Below, one piece after another: positions 42,874-51,738 of a stretch of DNA of 64,000 nt. How positions within the stretch are numbered: position 1 is the stretch's first letter; each line of letters starts with the position of its first letter. Under the pieces are notes generated by a model that saw only the letters and a program-made list of their open reading frames with translations, was not told where the DNA came from and made no database searches. A program made the position numbers and the translations under genes. This DNA is from Pseudaminobacter sp040049255 (GTDB lineage Bacteria; Pseudomonadota; Alphaproteobacteria; Rhizobiales; Rhizobiaceae), in NCBI RefSeq assembly GCF_040049255.1, contig NZ_JBDZDR010000005.1, forward strand, positions 186,001-250,000. Reading direction: 5' to 3'.

Positions 42874-44178
42874 ATGCAGTCTAGCCGCGACCGTCTCGAA
42901 GCCGTCCTTGCACGCCTTTCGGCCCGCGCCGACGAGGAACGCGTCTTCACCCGGATCTATGCCGAGGCCGCCCGTGCCGCGGCAGATGCCGCCGATGCCC
43001 GCCGCAAGGCCGGCGTGTCGCTGGGCGCGCTCGACGGCCGGCTCGTCTCGATCAAGGACTTGCTGGATGTCGCGGGCGAGCCCACCCTGGCTGGCTCGGC
43101 CATCCGCCGCGAGGCCCCGCCGGCAGCACACGACGCGCTCGTGGTCCAGCGCCTGCGCCGCGCCGGTGCTGTCATCGTCGGCAAGACGGCCATGACCGAA
43201 TTCGCCTTCACCGCCGTCGGCACCAATCCGCATTTCGGCACGCCTGGCAATGCGGCCGATCCCGCCCGCATCCCCGGCGGCTCGTCGTCGGGCGCCGGCG
43301 TCTCAGTGGGCGAGGGCACCAGCGAGATCGCCATCGGCTCGGACACTGGCGGCTCCATCCGCATCCCGGCCGCGCTCAACGGCGTGGTCGGCTTCAAGCC
43401 CACCGCGCGGCGCGTGCCGCTCGATGGAGCGTTTCCGCTGTCGCCCACGCTGGATTCGGTCGGCCCGCTGGCCAGGAACGTGGCCGACTGCGCCCTGGCC
43501 GACGCCATCATGGCGGGCGAGGAGTTTTGTGCTCCGCGCGCGGTGCCGCTCGCCGGCCTGCGCATCGGCCTGCCGCGGGGTCGCCTGCTGGAGGGGCTGG
43601 AGCCGGCGGTCGATGCCGGTTTCCGGCACAGCCTGCACCTGCTGGAAGCCGCGGGCGCCCGCCTGGCCGACCACGGCATAGACGATCTTGTCGACTCCAT
43701 GATCGACGCCACACGGGGCGGCTCCATTGCCGGCATCGAGGCGGCCGCCGTGCATGCCGACTGGCTGGCCGATCCGGCTCTCGCGGCACAGGTCGATCCG
43801 CGCGTGGCCGGCCCGCTGGCGCGCCGGGCCACGGTGTCTGCGGGCGCCTACATAAAGCTCATCGAGCGCCGCACAGCGCTTGCCCGCGGCATGGACGAAC
43901 GCCTGGCCGAGGTGGACGTGCTCGCACTTCCCACCACGCCCATCGTCGCCCCGCTCATCGCCTCGGTGGAAAACGACATCACCGCCCAGAACCGCACAGA
44001 CGATCTCGTGCTGCGCAACCCGCAGGTCGCCAACCAGTTCGACCTCACCGCCATTTCGCTGCCCATGCCGGGCATGGAACTTCCCGGCGGGCTGATGCTG
44101 TTCGCCCGCCACGGCCACGACCACCGCCTGCTCGCCATCGCGACCGCGGTTGAGGCGGCGCTGGGCAAGGCGGGGTAG
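42874..44178 (+). CDS. Amidase (amidase signature family)
   Basis: 434 residues from the ATG at 42874, after GGGGGAG. The Ser-cisSer-Lys triad is visible: K in VSIKDLLDV, the cis-Ser in IPGGSSSGAGVSV and the nucleophile in SDTGGSIRIPAA. It hydrolyses an amide to acid and ammonia; the substrate is unknown. It does not look like GatA, being shorter and isolated from gatCB. Confidence 0.9.
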   Translation: MQSSRDRLEAVLARLSARADEERVFTRIYAEAARAAADAADARRKAGVSLGALDGRLVSIKDLLDVAGEPTLAGSAIRREAPPAAHDALVVQRLRRAGAVIVGKTAMTEFAFTAVGTNPHFGTPGNAADPARIPGGSSSGAGVSVGEGTSEIAIGSDTGGSIRIPAALNGVVGFKPTARRVPLDGAFPLSPTLDSVGPLARNVADCALADAIMAGEEFCAPRAVPLAGLRIGLPRGRLLEGLEPAVDAGFRHSLHLLEAAGARLADHGIDDLVDSMIDATRGGSIAGIEAAAVHADWLADPALAAQVDPRVAGPLARRATVSAGAYIKLIERRTALARGMDERLAEVDVLALPTTPIVAPLIASVENDITAQNRTDDLVLRNPQVANQFDLTAISLPMPGMELPGGLMLFARHGHDHRLLAIATAVEAALGKAG

Positions 44179-44190
44179 AGGGCTCCCCCG

Positions 44191-45162
44191 CTACCCAAAC
44201 CGCCGCCGATAATGCTCCACCGCCTCGGGGTTGCGCAGGTTTACGGGCAGCTCGCCGGAGAGCACGCGCAAGGCTTCTTGGGCCGCGCCCACCCCCATGC
44301 GCTCCATGCTTTCCTCGGTGATGCCGGCCATGTGCGGTGTCACGATCACGTTGGGAAACGAAAAATAGGGGTGGTCGGGCGGCAGCGGCTGGGTGGCAAA
44401 AACATCGAGAGCGGCGCCGCCGAGGCGCCCCTCGCGCAACGCCTCCATCAGTGCGGCGTCGTCCACCACCGGCCCGCGCGCGACATTGATGAGCAGCGCG
44501 CCGGGCTTCATGCGGGCGATGCGGTCGCGGCTCATCAGGCCGGTGGTTTCGGGCGTCAGCGGGCAGCAAAGCACGACCACGTCGCTTTGCTCGACCAGTT
44601 CGTCGAGGCCGACGAAACGCGCCCCATCCGGCAGGCTCTTTTCGCTGCGGCTGGTGGCGAGCACGTCGAGGCAGAAGCCGTGCCGGGCGATGGAAAGGAC
44701 GGCGTGGCCGACGCTGCCCATGCCGACGATGCCGATGGTGCGGCCGGCAAGCTCATTGGTGAGGTTGGCGTGTTCGCGGCCGGCAAGCCAGCCCTGCGTG
44801 CGCAGGTCGCGGTCCATGGCGCGAAAGCGGCGCAGCAGCGAAAGTGTGACGAAGATGACGTGCTCGGCCACCGAGCGCGCATTGACGCCCGGCACATTGG
44901 CCACCAGCACCCCGGCGCGCGTTGCCGCCTCCACCGGGATCATGTCGAGCCCGGCGCCATGGCGGATCGCGGCCCGCAGTTTCGGCGTGTTGGAAAACAG
45001 AGCGGCCGGCAGCGGCGCGCGCACGATGACGATCTCGGCCTCCGCCGCCTCGCGGGTCAATGTGGCGTCGTCGAGGGCCGAGGCGATCTTGAGTTCGCCG
45101 GCATCGGCGAGGATGGCCGTTGCCTTGGGGTGCAGCGGATGAGTCGAGAAGATCACCGCCAC
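44191..45162 (-). CDS. D-isomer-specific 2-hydroxyacid dehydrogenase
   Basis: 323 residues. NAD site GIVGMGSVGHAVLS in the middle; the catalytic Arg (NVARGPVVDD), Glu and His (PHMAGIT) are in the expected order. It reduces or oxidises a 2-hydroxy/2-oxo acid with NAD(P)H. Last gene of the minus-strand operon epimerase-enolase-GntR-dehydrogenase, six bases after the regulator gene, so it probably acts on a product of the sugar-acid pathway. Confidence 0.92.
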   Translation of the reverse strand: MAVIFSTHPLHPKATAILADAGELKIASALDDATLTREAAEAEIVIVRAPLPAALFSNTPKLRAAIRHGAGLDMIPVEAATRAGVLVANVPGVNARSVAEHVIFVTLSLLRRFRAMDRDLRTQGWLAGREHANLTNELAGRTIGIVGMGSVGHAVLSIARHGFCLDVLATSRSEKSLPDGARFVGLDELVEQSDVVVLCCPLTPETTGLMSRDRIARMKPGALLINVARGPVVDDAALMEALREGRLGGAALDVFATQPLPPDHPYFSFPNVIVTPHMAGITEESMERMGVGAAQEALRVLSGELPVNLRNPEAVEHYRRRFG

Positions 45163-45168
45163 CCGGCT

Positions 45169-45909
45169 TTACTCCCGCCCGGTGTCGGGCTGCGGCGCCG
45201 CGCCGTTCGGCTGGCCGGACGCGCCGATCTCGGTGCCGGCGATCAGCCCCTTCCAGTAGCTCTCCGCGCCCTGCAGATGCGCGCTCATCAGTGCCTGGGC
45301 AAGATTGCCGTCGCGGCGCAGCAGCGCTTCGTAGATCTGGATGTGCTCGGCATGCGATTTGCGGCCGCGCTCGGGGTCGTTGAAATAGATCGGCAGGCGC
45401 TGCTCGCCCATGACGTAGTAGACGCTGCAGATCCGGTGGAAGACGCTGTTCTTGGTAGCGCGCACGATCTCGAGGTGGAAGTCGCGGTCCTGCTTGGCGA
45501 GGTCCTCGCCAGCTTCGAGGCGCTCCTCGGATTCCTTCAGGATCTCGCGCAGCCGCTCATAATTTTCCTCGGTGGCGCGCGAGCAGGCCAGTTCGGCGGC
45601 CTTGATCTCGTGGATCTTGCGCAGTTCCACCGTCTCGTAGATCTGGATCGGGTCGAGCGGCACGCCCGCCTTGGCAAACAGCGCCATGGCCTCCACGCTG
45701 GCCTGCCGGGTGGTGAGATAGATGCCCGACTTGGCGCGGCGCTCCACTATGCGCATCGCCTCGAGGATCGCCAGCGCCTCGCGGATCTGGCCGCGGCTCA
45801 CCGAGAAATGCTCGGCCAACTCGCGCTCGGAAGGGGTGCGGCCGGTCTCGGCGTCGGAGCAGGAAAACAGGTAGGCGGCAAGTTCCGCGAGCAGGTTGTT
45901 GTCTTTCAT
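45169..45909 (-). CDS. GntR-family regulator, FadR/FCD subgroup
   Basis: 246 residues. The N-terminal winged helix (GRTPSERELAEHFSVSRGQIREALAIL) is followed by an all-helical FCD domain with the metal/ligand residues D, H and H (DRDFHLEIV, HAEHIQIYEALL). FadR-type regulators bind TNGT-N3-ACNA palindromes; four TGGT-N3-ACCA sites lie at promoters around this gene, including its own operon. Carried in the operon it most likely represses, between the enolase and the dehydrogenase. The inducer is probably a sugar acid. Confidence 0.93.
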   Translation of the reverse strand: MKDNNLLAELAAYLFSCSDAETGRTPSERELAEHFSVSRGQIREALAILEAMRIVERRAKSGIYLTTRQASVEAMALFAKAGVPLDPIQIYETVELRKIHEIKAAELACSRATEENYERLREILKESEERLEAGEDLAKQDRDFHLEIVRATKNSVFHRICSVYYVMGEQRLPIYFNDPERGRKSHAEHIQIYEALLRRDGNLAQALMSAHLQGAESYWKGLIAGTEIGASGQPNGAAPQPDTGRE

Positions 45910-45911
45910 CG

Positions 45912-47081
45912 TCAGGCGCTCTGCTTGTGGGCCTCCAGGAACCGTTCGGAGACCGTAAACCCCAGACCGGGAGAATCGGGGATCGCAATCATACCCCCCT
46001 CGACCGTTACAGTCTCCTCGATCAGATCATGGATCATCGGATTAGCCCCCAGCGAATATTCGATGGTGAAGCTGGCGGGCGAGGCGGCGCAGACATGGAG
46101 CCCGGCGAAGAAACACGGCGCGCCGGCCCACAGGTGGGGCGCGAAGCGCAGGTTGAAGGCGCTGGCGATCGTGCCGATCTTCATCGCCTCGCTGATGCCG
46201 CCGCAGAAGGCGGGATCGGGCTGGAAGATGTCGGCCGATTTCAGCATGGCGAGGTCGCGGAAGGCATAGCGCGTCGCCTCGCTCTCGCCGGTGGCGATCG
46301 GAACGCTGGTGGCAGCGCGCAGCTCCGCCATGCCCGGCTTGTCGTCGGCGATCACCGGCTCCTCGAACCAGGCGAGGTCGCAGTCGGCGACCATGCCGGC
46401 GAAGCGCTTGGCTTCGGCCACGGTGTAGGTGCCGTGTGCGTCGACCATGAGGTCGATGCCGGGCCCAAGCGCCTTGCGCGCCGCGCGCACGCGCTCCGCC
46501 GAGATGTGCGGCGCGCCGTCCATGGCGCCCACGCGCATCTTCACCGCCTTGAAGCCGCCGGCCTCGACATAGGATTTCAGCTGGTCGCCGATCGTTTCGG
46601 CGTTCGCCCAGCCGCCGGAGGCGTAGGCCGGCATGCGTTCCAGCTTGCGCCCGCCCAGCAACTGCCAGACCGGCTTGCCGAGCGACTTGCCAAAAATGTC
46701 CCACAGCGCGATGTCGACCGCACTGATCGCCGCGATGGAAAGGCCGCGCCGCGCCAGCTGCGGCATGGCATGGCCGGCGGCAGCTGCGGTCTCATGGCGC
46801 ACGCCGTTGTAGAGCATCTCCCAGATGACGCCGATGTCGCCGGCATGTAGACCGATCAACTGCGGGGCGATCTCGTGGTTGAGCATGTGGACGAGCGCGC
46901 CATAGGTGCCTGCGCTGCCAGCCGCGTTCTTGCCTTCGCCCCAGCCGACGAGCCCGTCGTCGGTCTCGATGCGCAAAATGGCGGCGTCGAAGGTCCGCAC
47001 CTGACCGAAGTCGCTACGGTGTTGCCGGTCCGTCTGGATGGGCACGCGAACCCACCATGCCTGAACGTGTCTTATGCGCAT
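45912..47081 (-). CDS. Mandelate racemase/muconate lactonizing enzyme family (enolase superfamily)
   Basis: 389 residues. Mg2+ ligands D214 (VDAHG), E240 (WFEEP) and E266 (GES) are present, with the second-strand base K181 in VKMR and the His-Asp pair H316/D289. This set fits the mandelate-racemase subgroup, which dehydrates sugar acids or racemises. Specificity cannot be read. Two bases upstream of the GntR gene; shares the operon with a TIM-barrel epimerase. Confidence 0.9.
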   Translation of the reverse strand: MRIRHVQAWWVRVPIQTDRQHRSDFGQVRTFDAAILRIETDDGLVGWGEGKNAAGSAGTYGALVHMLNHEIAPQLIGLHAGDIGVIWEMLYNGVRHETAAAAGHAMPQLARRGLSIAAISAVDIALWDIFGKSLGKPVWQLLGGRKLERMPAYASGGWANAETIGDQLKSYVEAGGFKAVKMRVGAMDGAPHISAERVRAARKALGPGIDLMVDAHGTYTVAEAKRFAGMVADCDLAWFEEPVIADDKPGMAELRAATSVPIATGESEATRYAFRDLAMLKSADIFQPDPAFCGGISEAMKIGTIASAFNLRFAPHLWAGAPCFFAGLHVCAASPASFTIEYSLGANPMIHDLIEETVTVEGGMIAIPDSPGLGFTVSERFLEAHKQSA

Positions 47082-47150
47082 CTCGCACCTCGGCCTTCCC
47101 GCCCTGGCGAGGCGGAAAGGCTTGAAAACGCCGGCAACGCCGGCTGGCCC

Positions 47151-48038
47151 TTACTTGATCAGCGGCAGGATGGTTTCCGCCGTAATGCGCATCTGGTCGG
47201 CATAAAAATCTTCGGTCAGCAGGCTGGAGCCATGGTCCTGGATGAATTTCAGCTGCTCGGGCGGAATGTCGACCGGGTTGCGCTCCACCATGGTCGGATA
47301 TTTGTTGGCGGGCGTTCGATCCACCGGCGCGACGAACTCGTTGGTGACGGCACCTTCGTAGCCGATCTCCTTCAGCGTGCCGATGATCTGCGGCCAGTCG
47401 AGTTGGCCGAGCCCGGCGGCGAAGCGGTTGTTGTCGGCGACGTGGAAGTCGAACAGGCGCTTTCCGGCGAGCCGTATGGCGTCGTACATGTCCTCCTCCT
47501 CGATGTTGAGGTGGAAGGCATCGAGGCAGACGCCGCATTCGGGGCTCACCGCGTCGGCCAGCGCCAGCGCCTGCGAGGCGCGGTTGAACAGATAGGTCTC
47601 GAAGCGGTTCAGGGGCTCGATGGCGATCCGCACGCCTTTCTTCTGTGCGTGGGCGAAGCACTCGCGGGTGGCGTCCACCACCCAGTTCCACTCTTCTTCC
47701 TCGGTGCCGTCGGGCGTCACCTTGCCCACGGTGGCCGGCACCAGCGTGACGATCTCGCCGTCGAGTTCGCTGACCATGGTGATGACGCTCTTGACGTAGT
47801 CGACCGAGCGGGCACGCTGGCCCTCGTCCCTGGCGGCCAGGTTGCGCTCGCCGAGCGTCAGCGTCACGGCGCCCCAGCAGCGGATGCCGTGTTCGTTCAG
47901 CAGCGCGCGGGTTTCCTTGACGTCGTATTGCGCCGGCTCGCCGGAAATTTCGATGCTTTCGTAGCCGAACTTCTTGATCCGGGCCAAGGTCTTGCCCAGC
48001 GGTTCGGCGCGCATCCAGTTGTGCGTCGAAAGATGCAT
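47151..48038 (-). CDS. Sugar phosphate isomerase/epimerase (AP endonuclease-2-like TIM barrel)
   Basis: 295 residues from the ATG at 48038, after AAGGGA. Metal ligands typical of the tagatose/psicose epimerase fold: E in AIEPLNRFET, D and H in CLDAFHLN, H in FHVADNNR and E in VTNEFVAP. It would isomerise or epimerise a ketose. First gene of the minus-strand catabolic operon, behind a TGGT-N3-ACCA operator. Confidence 0.88.
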   Translation of the reverse strand: MHLSTHNWMRAEPLGKTLARIKKFGYESIEISGEPAQYDVKETRALLNEHGIRCWGAVTLTLGERNLAARDEGQRARSVDYVKSVITMVSELDGEIVTLVPATVGKVTPDGTEEEEWNWVVDATRECFAHAQKKGVRIAIEPLNRFETYLFNRASQALALADAVSPECGVCLDAFHLNIEEEDMYDAIRLAGKRLFDFHVADNNRFAAGLGQLDWPQIIGTLKEIGYEGAVTNEFVAPVDRTPANKYPTMVERNPVDIPPEQLKFIQDHGSSLLTEDFYADQMRITAETILPLIK

Positions 48039-48124
48039 GGTCTTTCCCTTCAACAATTCGCCTGCAATCGGCTTCGCCGGGTGGCGAAGCGGTTCCTCCT
48101 CCCGCAAGGCGCGCCAGTTTCAAC

Positions 48125-48135
48125 TGGTTCGACCA
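48125..48135 (-). promoter_or_regulatory. GntR-type operator upstream of the epimerase operon
   Basis: TGGT-TCG-ACCA in the context CTGGTTCGACCAATTAGG. The site before the M24 gene reads CTGGTCGGACCAGATTAGG, so the flank is shared too. It lies 87 bases upstream of the epimerase start. Confidence 0.65.
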
Positions 48136-48284
48136 ATTAGGTATATGCGGATTTCTAGACGATTTCGAACCTGCTCGCAAGAAGTGGTGCCATGCAGGCC
48201 AAATCCTAAGGTAATTCTTTGTAAAACAAGGCTTTATGGAGGCGTTCCGCTCGTGTGAAGCTGGCGCGGGCGGTAAACAGGCTG

Positions 48285-48315
48285 CTTGACCGGAAACTTC
48301 TATTTGGTATTACCA
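48285..48315 (+). promoter_or_regulatory. Promoter and GntR-type operator of the isomerase-oxidoreductase operon
   Basis: -35 CTTGAC (48285-48290), 17 bases, -10 TATTAC (48308-48313), with the -10 inside TGGT-ATT-ACCA (48305-48315). The geometry matches that at 35458-35488 almost exactly. Confidence 0.7.
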
Positions 48316-48417
48316 GAGAGATTGTTGATAGGTGAAGGCATCCGGGCGAACCGGCTGGCGGTTTGTTGTAGCCTTCCACCTGGATTCGGTGAGCGCTTGA
48401 GGAGAGGGAGCAGGAGC

Positions 48418-49476
48418 ATGGCAAAGACGCTGAAAGGTCCCGGCATATTTCTGGCGCAGTTCGCCGGCGACGCCGCGCCGTTCAATTCATTGAAAAGCAT
48501 TGCGGAATGGGCGGCCGGGCTCGGCTACAAGGGCGTGCAGATCCCGACCTGGGACGGGCGCCTGTTCGACCTCAGGAAGGCAGCGTCCTCCAAGGCCTAT
48601 TGCGACGAGGTCAAGGGCATCTGCGCCGACGCAGGCGTGGAGATCACCGAGTTGTCGACGCATTTGCAAGGCCAGCTCGTCGCCGTGCATCCCGCCTATG
48701 ACAGCCAGTTCGACGGCTTTGCGCCGGCCGAGGTCCACAACAACCCGAGCGCGCGCCAGAAATGGGCGGTGGAGCAGATGATGTTCGGCGCCAAGGCCTC
48801 CGAGCATCTCGGGCTGAAGGCTGCGGTCAGCTTCTCCGGAGCGCTCGCCTTCCCTTACCTCTACCCCTGGCCGCAGCGGCCGGCGGGGCTGATCGAGGAG
48901 GCGTTCGGCGAACTCGGCAGGCGCTGGAAGCCGATCCTCGACGCTTATGAGGAATCGGGCGTCGACCTCTGCTACGAGATCCATCCGGGCGAGGACGTGT
49001 TCGACGGGGCGACCTTCGAGATGTTCCTCGATGCGGTCGGCGGCCACAAGCGCTGCAACATCAATTACGACCCATCGCATTTCCTGCTGCAGCAGCTCGA
49101 CTACCTGGCCTTCATCGACATCTATCACGAACGCATCAAGGCGTTTCACGTCAAGGACGCCGAATTCAATCCGGACGGGCGGCAGGGCGTCTATTCGGGC
49201 TACCAGGGCTGGGTGCAGCGCGCCGGCCGCTTCCGCTCGCTCGGCGACGGGCAGGTCGATTTCTCAGGCATTTTCTCCAAGCTCGCTGCCTATGACTATG
49301 ACAGCTGGGCGGTGCTGGAATGGGAGTGCTGCCTGAAGCATCCGGAAGTGGGTGCTGCCGAGGGCGCGCCCTTCATCGACAGCCATATCATCCGGGTGAC
49401 GGAAAAGGCATTCGACGATTTTGCGGGCGGGGAAACGGACCGGGCGGCGCTGCGCAAGATGATGGGCATTGCCTGA
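48418..49476 (+). CDS. Sugar phosphate isomerase/epimerase family protein
   Basis: 352 residues from the ATG at 48418, with GGAG upstream. TIM-barrel epimerase fold with E in LCYEIHPGEDVFD, D and H in NYDPSHFL, H in FHVKDAEF and E in AVLEWECC. The long insert around residues 250-285 (GRQGVYSGYQGWVQRAGRFR) is typical of the group often paired with Gfo/Idh/MocA dehydrogenases in inositol- or glycoside-like pathways. Forms an operon with the oxidoreductase 42 bases downstream. Confidence 0.9.
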   Translation: MAKTLKGPGIFLAQFAGDAAPFNSLKSIAEWAAGLGYKGVQIPTWDGRLFDLRKAASSKAYCDEVKGICADAGVEITELSTHLQGQLVAVHPAYDSQFDGFAPAEVHNNPSARQKWAVEQMMFGAKASEHLGLKAAVSFSGALAFPYLYPWPQRPAGLIEEAFGELGRRWKPILDAYEESGVDLCYEIHPGEDVFDGATFEMFLDAVGGHKRCNINYDPSHFLLQQLDYLAFIDIYHERIKAFHVKDAEFNPDGRQGVYSGYQGWVQRAGRFRSLGDGQVDFSGIFSKLAAYDYDSWAVLEWECCLKHPEVGAAEGAPFIDSHIIRVTEKAFDDFAGGETDRAALRKMMGIA

Positions 49477-49518
49477 AATCGAGACGAGACCGGACGAGCG
49501 AGGAGGGGAGGTTTCAAG

Positions 49519-50688
49519 ATGACCATTGAGGGACGCAGCGAGCGCAGGGAAGGCCCGATCCGCTACGGCATGGTGGGCGGCGGGCAGGGAGCCTTCATCG
49601 GCGGGGTGCACCGCATCGCCGCTCGCCTAGACGGCGAGTTCGAGCTGGTGGCCGGCGCGCTTTCGTCCGATCCCGAAAGGGCGAGAGCATCGGGCGCCGA
49701 ACTCGGGCTTGATCCGGAGCGCAGCTATGGCTCGTTCCAGGAGATGGCCAAGACCGAGGCGAAACGCCCGGATGGTATCGAGGCGGTGGCGATCGTGACG
49801 CCCAACCACATGCATTATCCGGCCGCCAAGGCGTTCCTGGAGGCGGGCATCCACGTCATCTCCGACAAGCCGCTGACCTCCAGCCTGGCCGACGCCAGGA
49901 AGCTCGCAGCGCTGGTCGAAAAGACGGGCAAGGTCTTCGTCCTCACCCACAATTACACCGGCTATCCGATGATCCGGCAGGCGCGCGAGATGGTGCAGAA
50001 TGGCCAGCTCGGCGAAATCCGTGTCGTGCAGGCCGAATATCCGCAGGATTGGCTGACCGAGAAGGCGGAGGATCATGGGTCCAAGCAGGCGGCGTGGCGC
50101 ACCGACCCGAAGCAATCGGGCGCCGGCGGCTCCACCGGCGATATCGGCACCCATGCCTATAACCTCGCCCGTTTCGTCACCGGGCTGGAGCTGGACAGTC
50201 TTTCGGCCGACCTCGACGCATTCGTGCCCGGCCGGCAGCTCGACGACAATGCGCATGTCATGCTGCGCTTCAAGGGCGGGGCCAAGGGCATGCTGTGGGC
50301 AAGCCAGGTCGCGCCCGGTAACGAAAATGGCCTGAAGCTCCGGGTCTATGGCACCAAGGGTGGCGTCGAGTGGACGCAGAGCGACCCGAACTACCTTTGG
50401 CACACGCCGTTCGGCGAGCCCAAGCGGCTGCTGACCCGTGCCGGCGCGGGCGCCGGACCGGCGGCCGCACGCGTCACGCGCGTGCCGGCCGGGCATCCGG
50501 AAGGCTATCTGGAAGGCTTTGCCACCATCTATGCCGAAGCTGCCAGGGCGATCCGCGCCGCGCGCCGCAACGGCAATCCGGGCAACGACGTGCTCTACCC
50601 CACGGTGGAGGATGGCGTGGAAGGCGTGGCCTTCGTGGAAGCCTGCGTGAAGTCTTCCAAGAAGAACGCGGCCTGGACCAAACTCTGA
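49519..50688 (+). CDS. Gfo/Idh/MocA-family oxidoreductase
   Basis: 389 residues. Rossmann site YGMVGGGQGAFIGGVHR at the N-terminus, the EKP-like motif as SDKPLTSS, and the C-terminal catalytic D/H in GDIGTHAYNL. It oxidises a sugar, inositol or glycoside hydroxyl with NAD(P). Lys in DKP is kept although Glu is replaced by Asp. Second gene of the operon; followed by a perfect hairpin terminator. Confidence 0.92.
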   Translation: MTIEGRSERREGPIRYGMVGGGQGAFIGGVHRIAARLDGEFELVAGALSSDPERARASGAELGLDPERSYGSFQEMAKTEAKRPDGIEAVAIVTPNHMHYPAAKAFLEAGIHVISDKPLTSSLADARKLAALVEKTGKVFVLTHNYTGYPMIRQAREMVQNGQLGEIRVVQAEYPQDWLTEKAEDHGSKQAAWRTDPKQSGAGGSTGDIGTHAYNLARFVTGLELDSLSADLDAFVPGRQLDDNAHVMLRFKGGAKGMLWASQVAPGNENGLKLRVYGTKGGVEWTQSDPNYLWHTPFGEPKRLLTRAGAGAGPAAARVTRVPAGHPEGYLEGFATIYAEAARAIRAARRNGNPGNDVLYPTVEDGVEGVAFVEACVKSSKKNAAWTKL

Positions 50689-50714
50689 CGGAATTGGCTG
50701 GGGCGGCCATTACC

Positions 50715-50747
50715 AATGCCACTGCCGGGTCCCGGCAGTGGCATTTT
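50715..50747 (+). terminator. Terminator of the isomerase-oxidoreductase operon
   Basis: AATGCCACTGCCGGG and its exact complement (50731-50745) form a 15-base hairpin around a single T, running into TTTT. The T-tract is short, but the stem is perfect. Confidence 0.8.
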
Positions 50748-50843
50748 GCCCGGCCAATCGCTATGTGAGCTCTCGAAGGTGACAAACCCGGCAATTCGGG
50801 CCAAGTTTCAGAATTGCAGGGTTTAGGAAGGGCGAGCAGCATC

Positions 50844-51248
50844 ATGGCGGCAAGGGAAAAGCTGACGAAGAACCAGCTTCGCGTGCTCGAGAAACTCGAG
50901 GCTGCGAGCGGGCCGCTCAGCGCCTACATGCTGCTCGACCAGTTGCGGGAGCAGGGTTTTCGTGCGCCGCTGCAGGTCTATCGCGCGCTCGAAGGTCTGA
51001 TGAATGCCGGCTTCGTCCACCGGCTGGAGAGCATGAATGCCTTTGTTGCCTGTTCCGAGCCGCACGATCACAGCCACCGGCTGATTGCTTTCGCAATCTG
51101 CGACAAGTGCGGCCAGGTCTCGGAGTTTTCGGACGAGGTCATCGGCGAGCAGCTCGACGCCTGGATCGGTTCGACCGGCTTTGCGGCGAAGAGGGCTGTC
51201 ATCGAATTTCGCGGCACCTGCGCCAAATGCGCGGCGTTGGCCGCATAG
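50844..51248 (+). CDS. zur: Fur-family transcriptional regulator, Zur-like
   Basis: 134 residues from the ATG at 50844, with AGGAAGG upstream. Fur-type winged helix (LTKNQLRVLEKL, then FRAPLQVYRALEGLMNAGFVHRLE) and the structural zinc pairs CDKC and CAKC near 88 and 128. The sequence NAFVACSEPHDHSHRLIAFAICDKCG resembles Zur of alphaproteobacteria more than Fur or Irr. It should repress zinc-uptake genes when zinc is plentiful. Monocistronic; no zinc transporter is in the window. Confidence 0.85.
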   Translation: MAAREKLTKNQLRVLEKLEAASGPLSAYMLLDQLREQGFRAPLQVYRALEGLMNAGFVHRLESMNAFVACSEPHDHSHRLIAFAICDKCGQVSEFSDEVIGEQLDAWIGSTGFAAKRAVIEFRGTCAKCAALAA

Positions 51249-51341
51249 GCCGGCGCGCTCGCCTCAGGTGATGCGGCCGCGTGCCACACCGGCCAGGAAG
51301 CGACGAACTCTTCCCCGCGCCCGATCTGCACCTCGTGCTGG

Positions 51342-51370
51342 TTGACCTTCCGGGCGCGCGTGGCTACCAA
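51342..51370 (+). promoter_or_regulatory. Predicted promoter of the btu operon
   Basis: TTGACC (51342-51347), 17 bases, TACCAA (51365-51370). The expected transcription start near 51378 falls just before the riboswitch. Confidence 0.5.
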
Positions 51371-51382
51371 TCGATTCGGAAT

Positions 51383-51560
51383 TGGTTCCGCTTCGCGGCG
51401 GATGAAAAGGGAACACGGTGAGACCTTCGGGTCGAAGCCGAGACTGCCCCCGCAACTGTAACCGGCGAGCTTTCCTTCAACCAAGCCACTAAGAGCGCAC
51501 CGCGCGATTGGGAAGGCGAAGGCGAAGCGTTGACCCGGAAGTCAGGAGACCTGCCTTTTC
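51383..51560 (+). promoter_or_regulatory. Cobalamin (B12) riboswitch
   Basis: The conserved sequence blocks appear in order: GGGAACACGGTGAGA, then CTGCCCCCGCAACTGTAA, GCCACT, GGGAAGGCG and the B12 box ending GTCAGGAGACCTGCC at about 51541-51555. The 5' and 3' ends are approximate. It lies 178 bases before btuB and should shut down B12 uptake when cobalamin is abundant. The gap 51249-51738 has no gene. Confidence 0.95.
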
Positions 51561-51738
51561 CGGTCACCCATGCTTGAATACGGGGTGTGTTCAGGCGCGG
51601 TCGTCCGTGGCGGTGACATTTGAAAAAAGTGTTGCCGCGCGCCCGGACGATTCTGACGGACACAGTCCCGGACATCTCCGATCGGCGGCTCTGGAGCTTG
51701 CATGCGGAACCCCGCTTGCAGGCCGAATGGAGTGCTGA

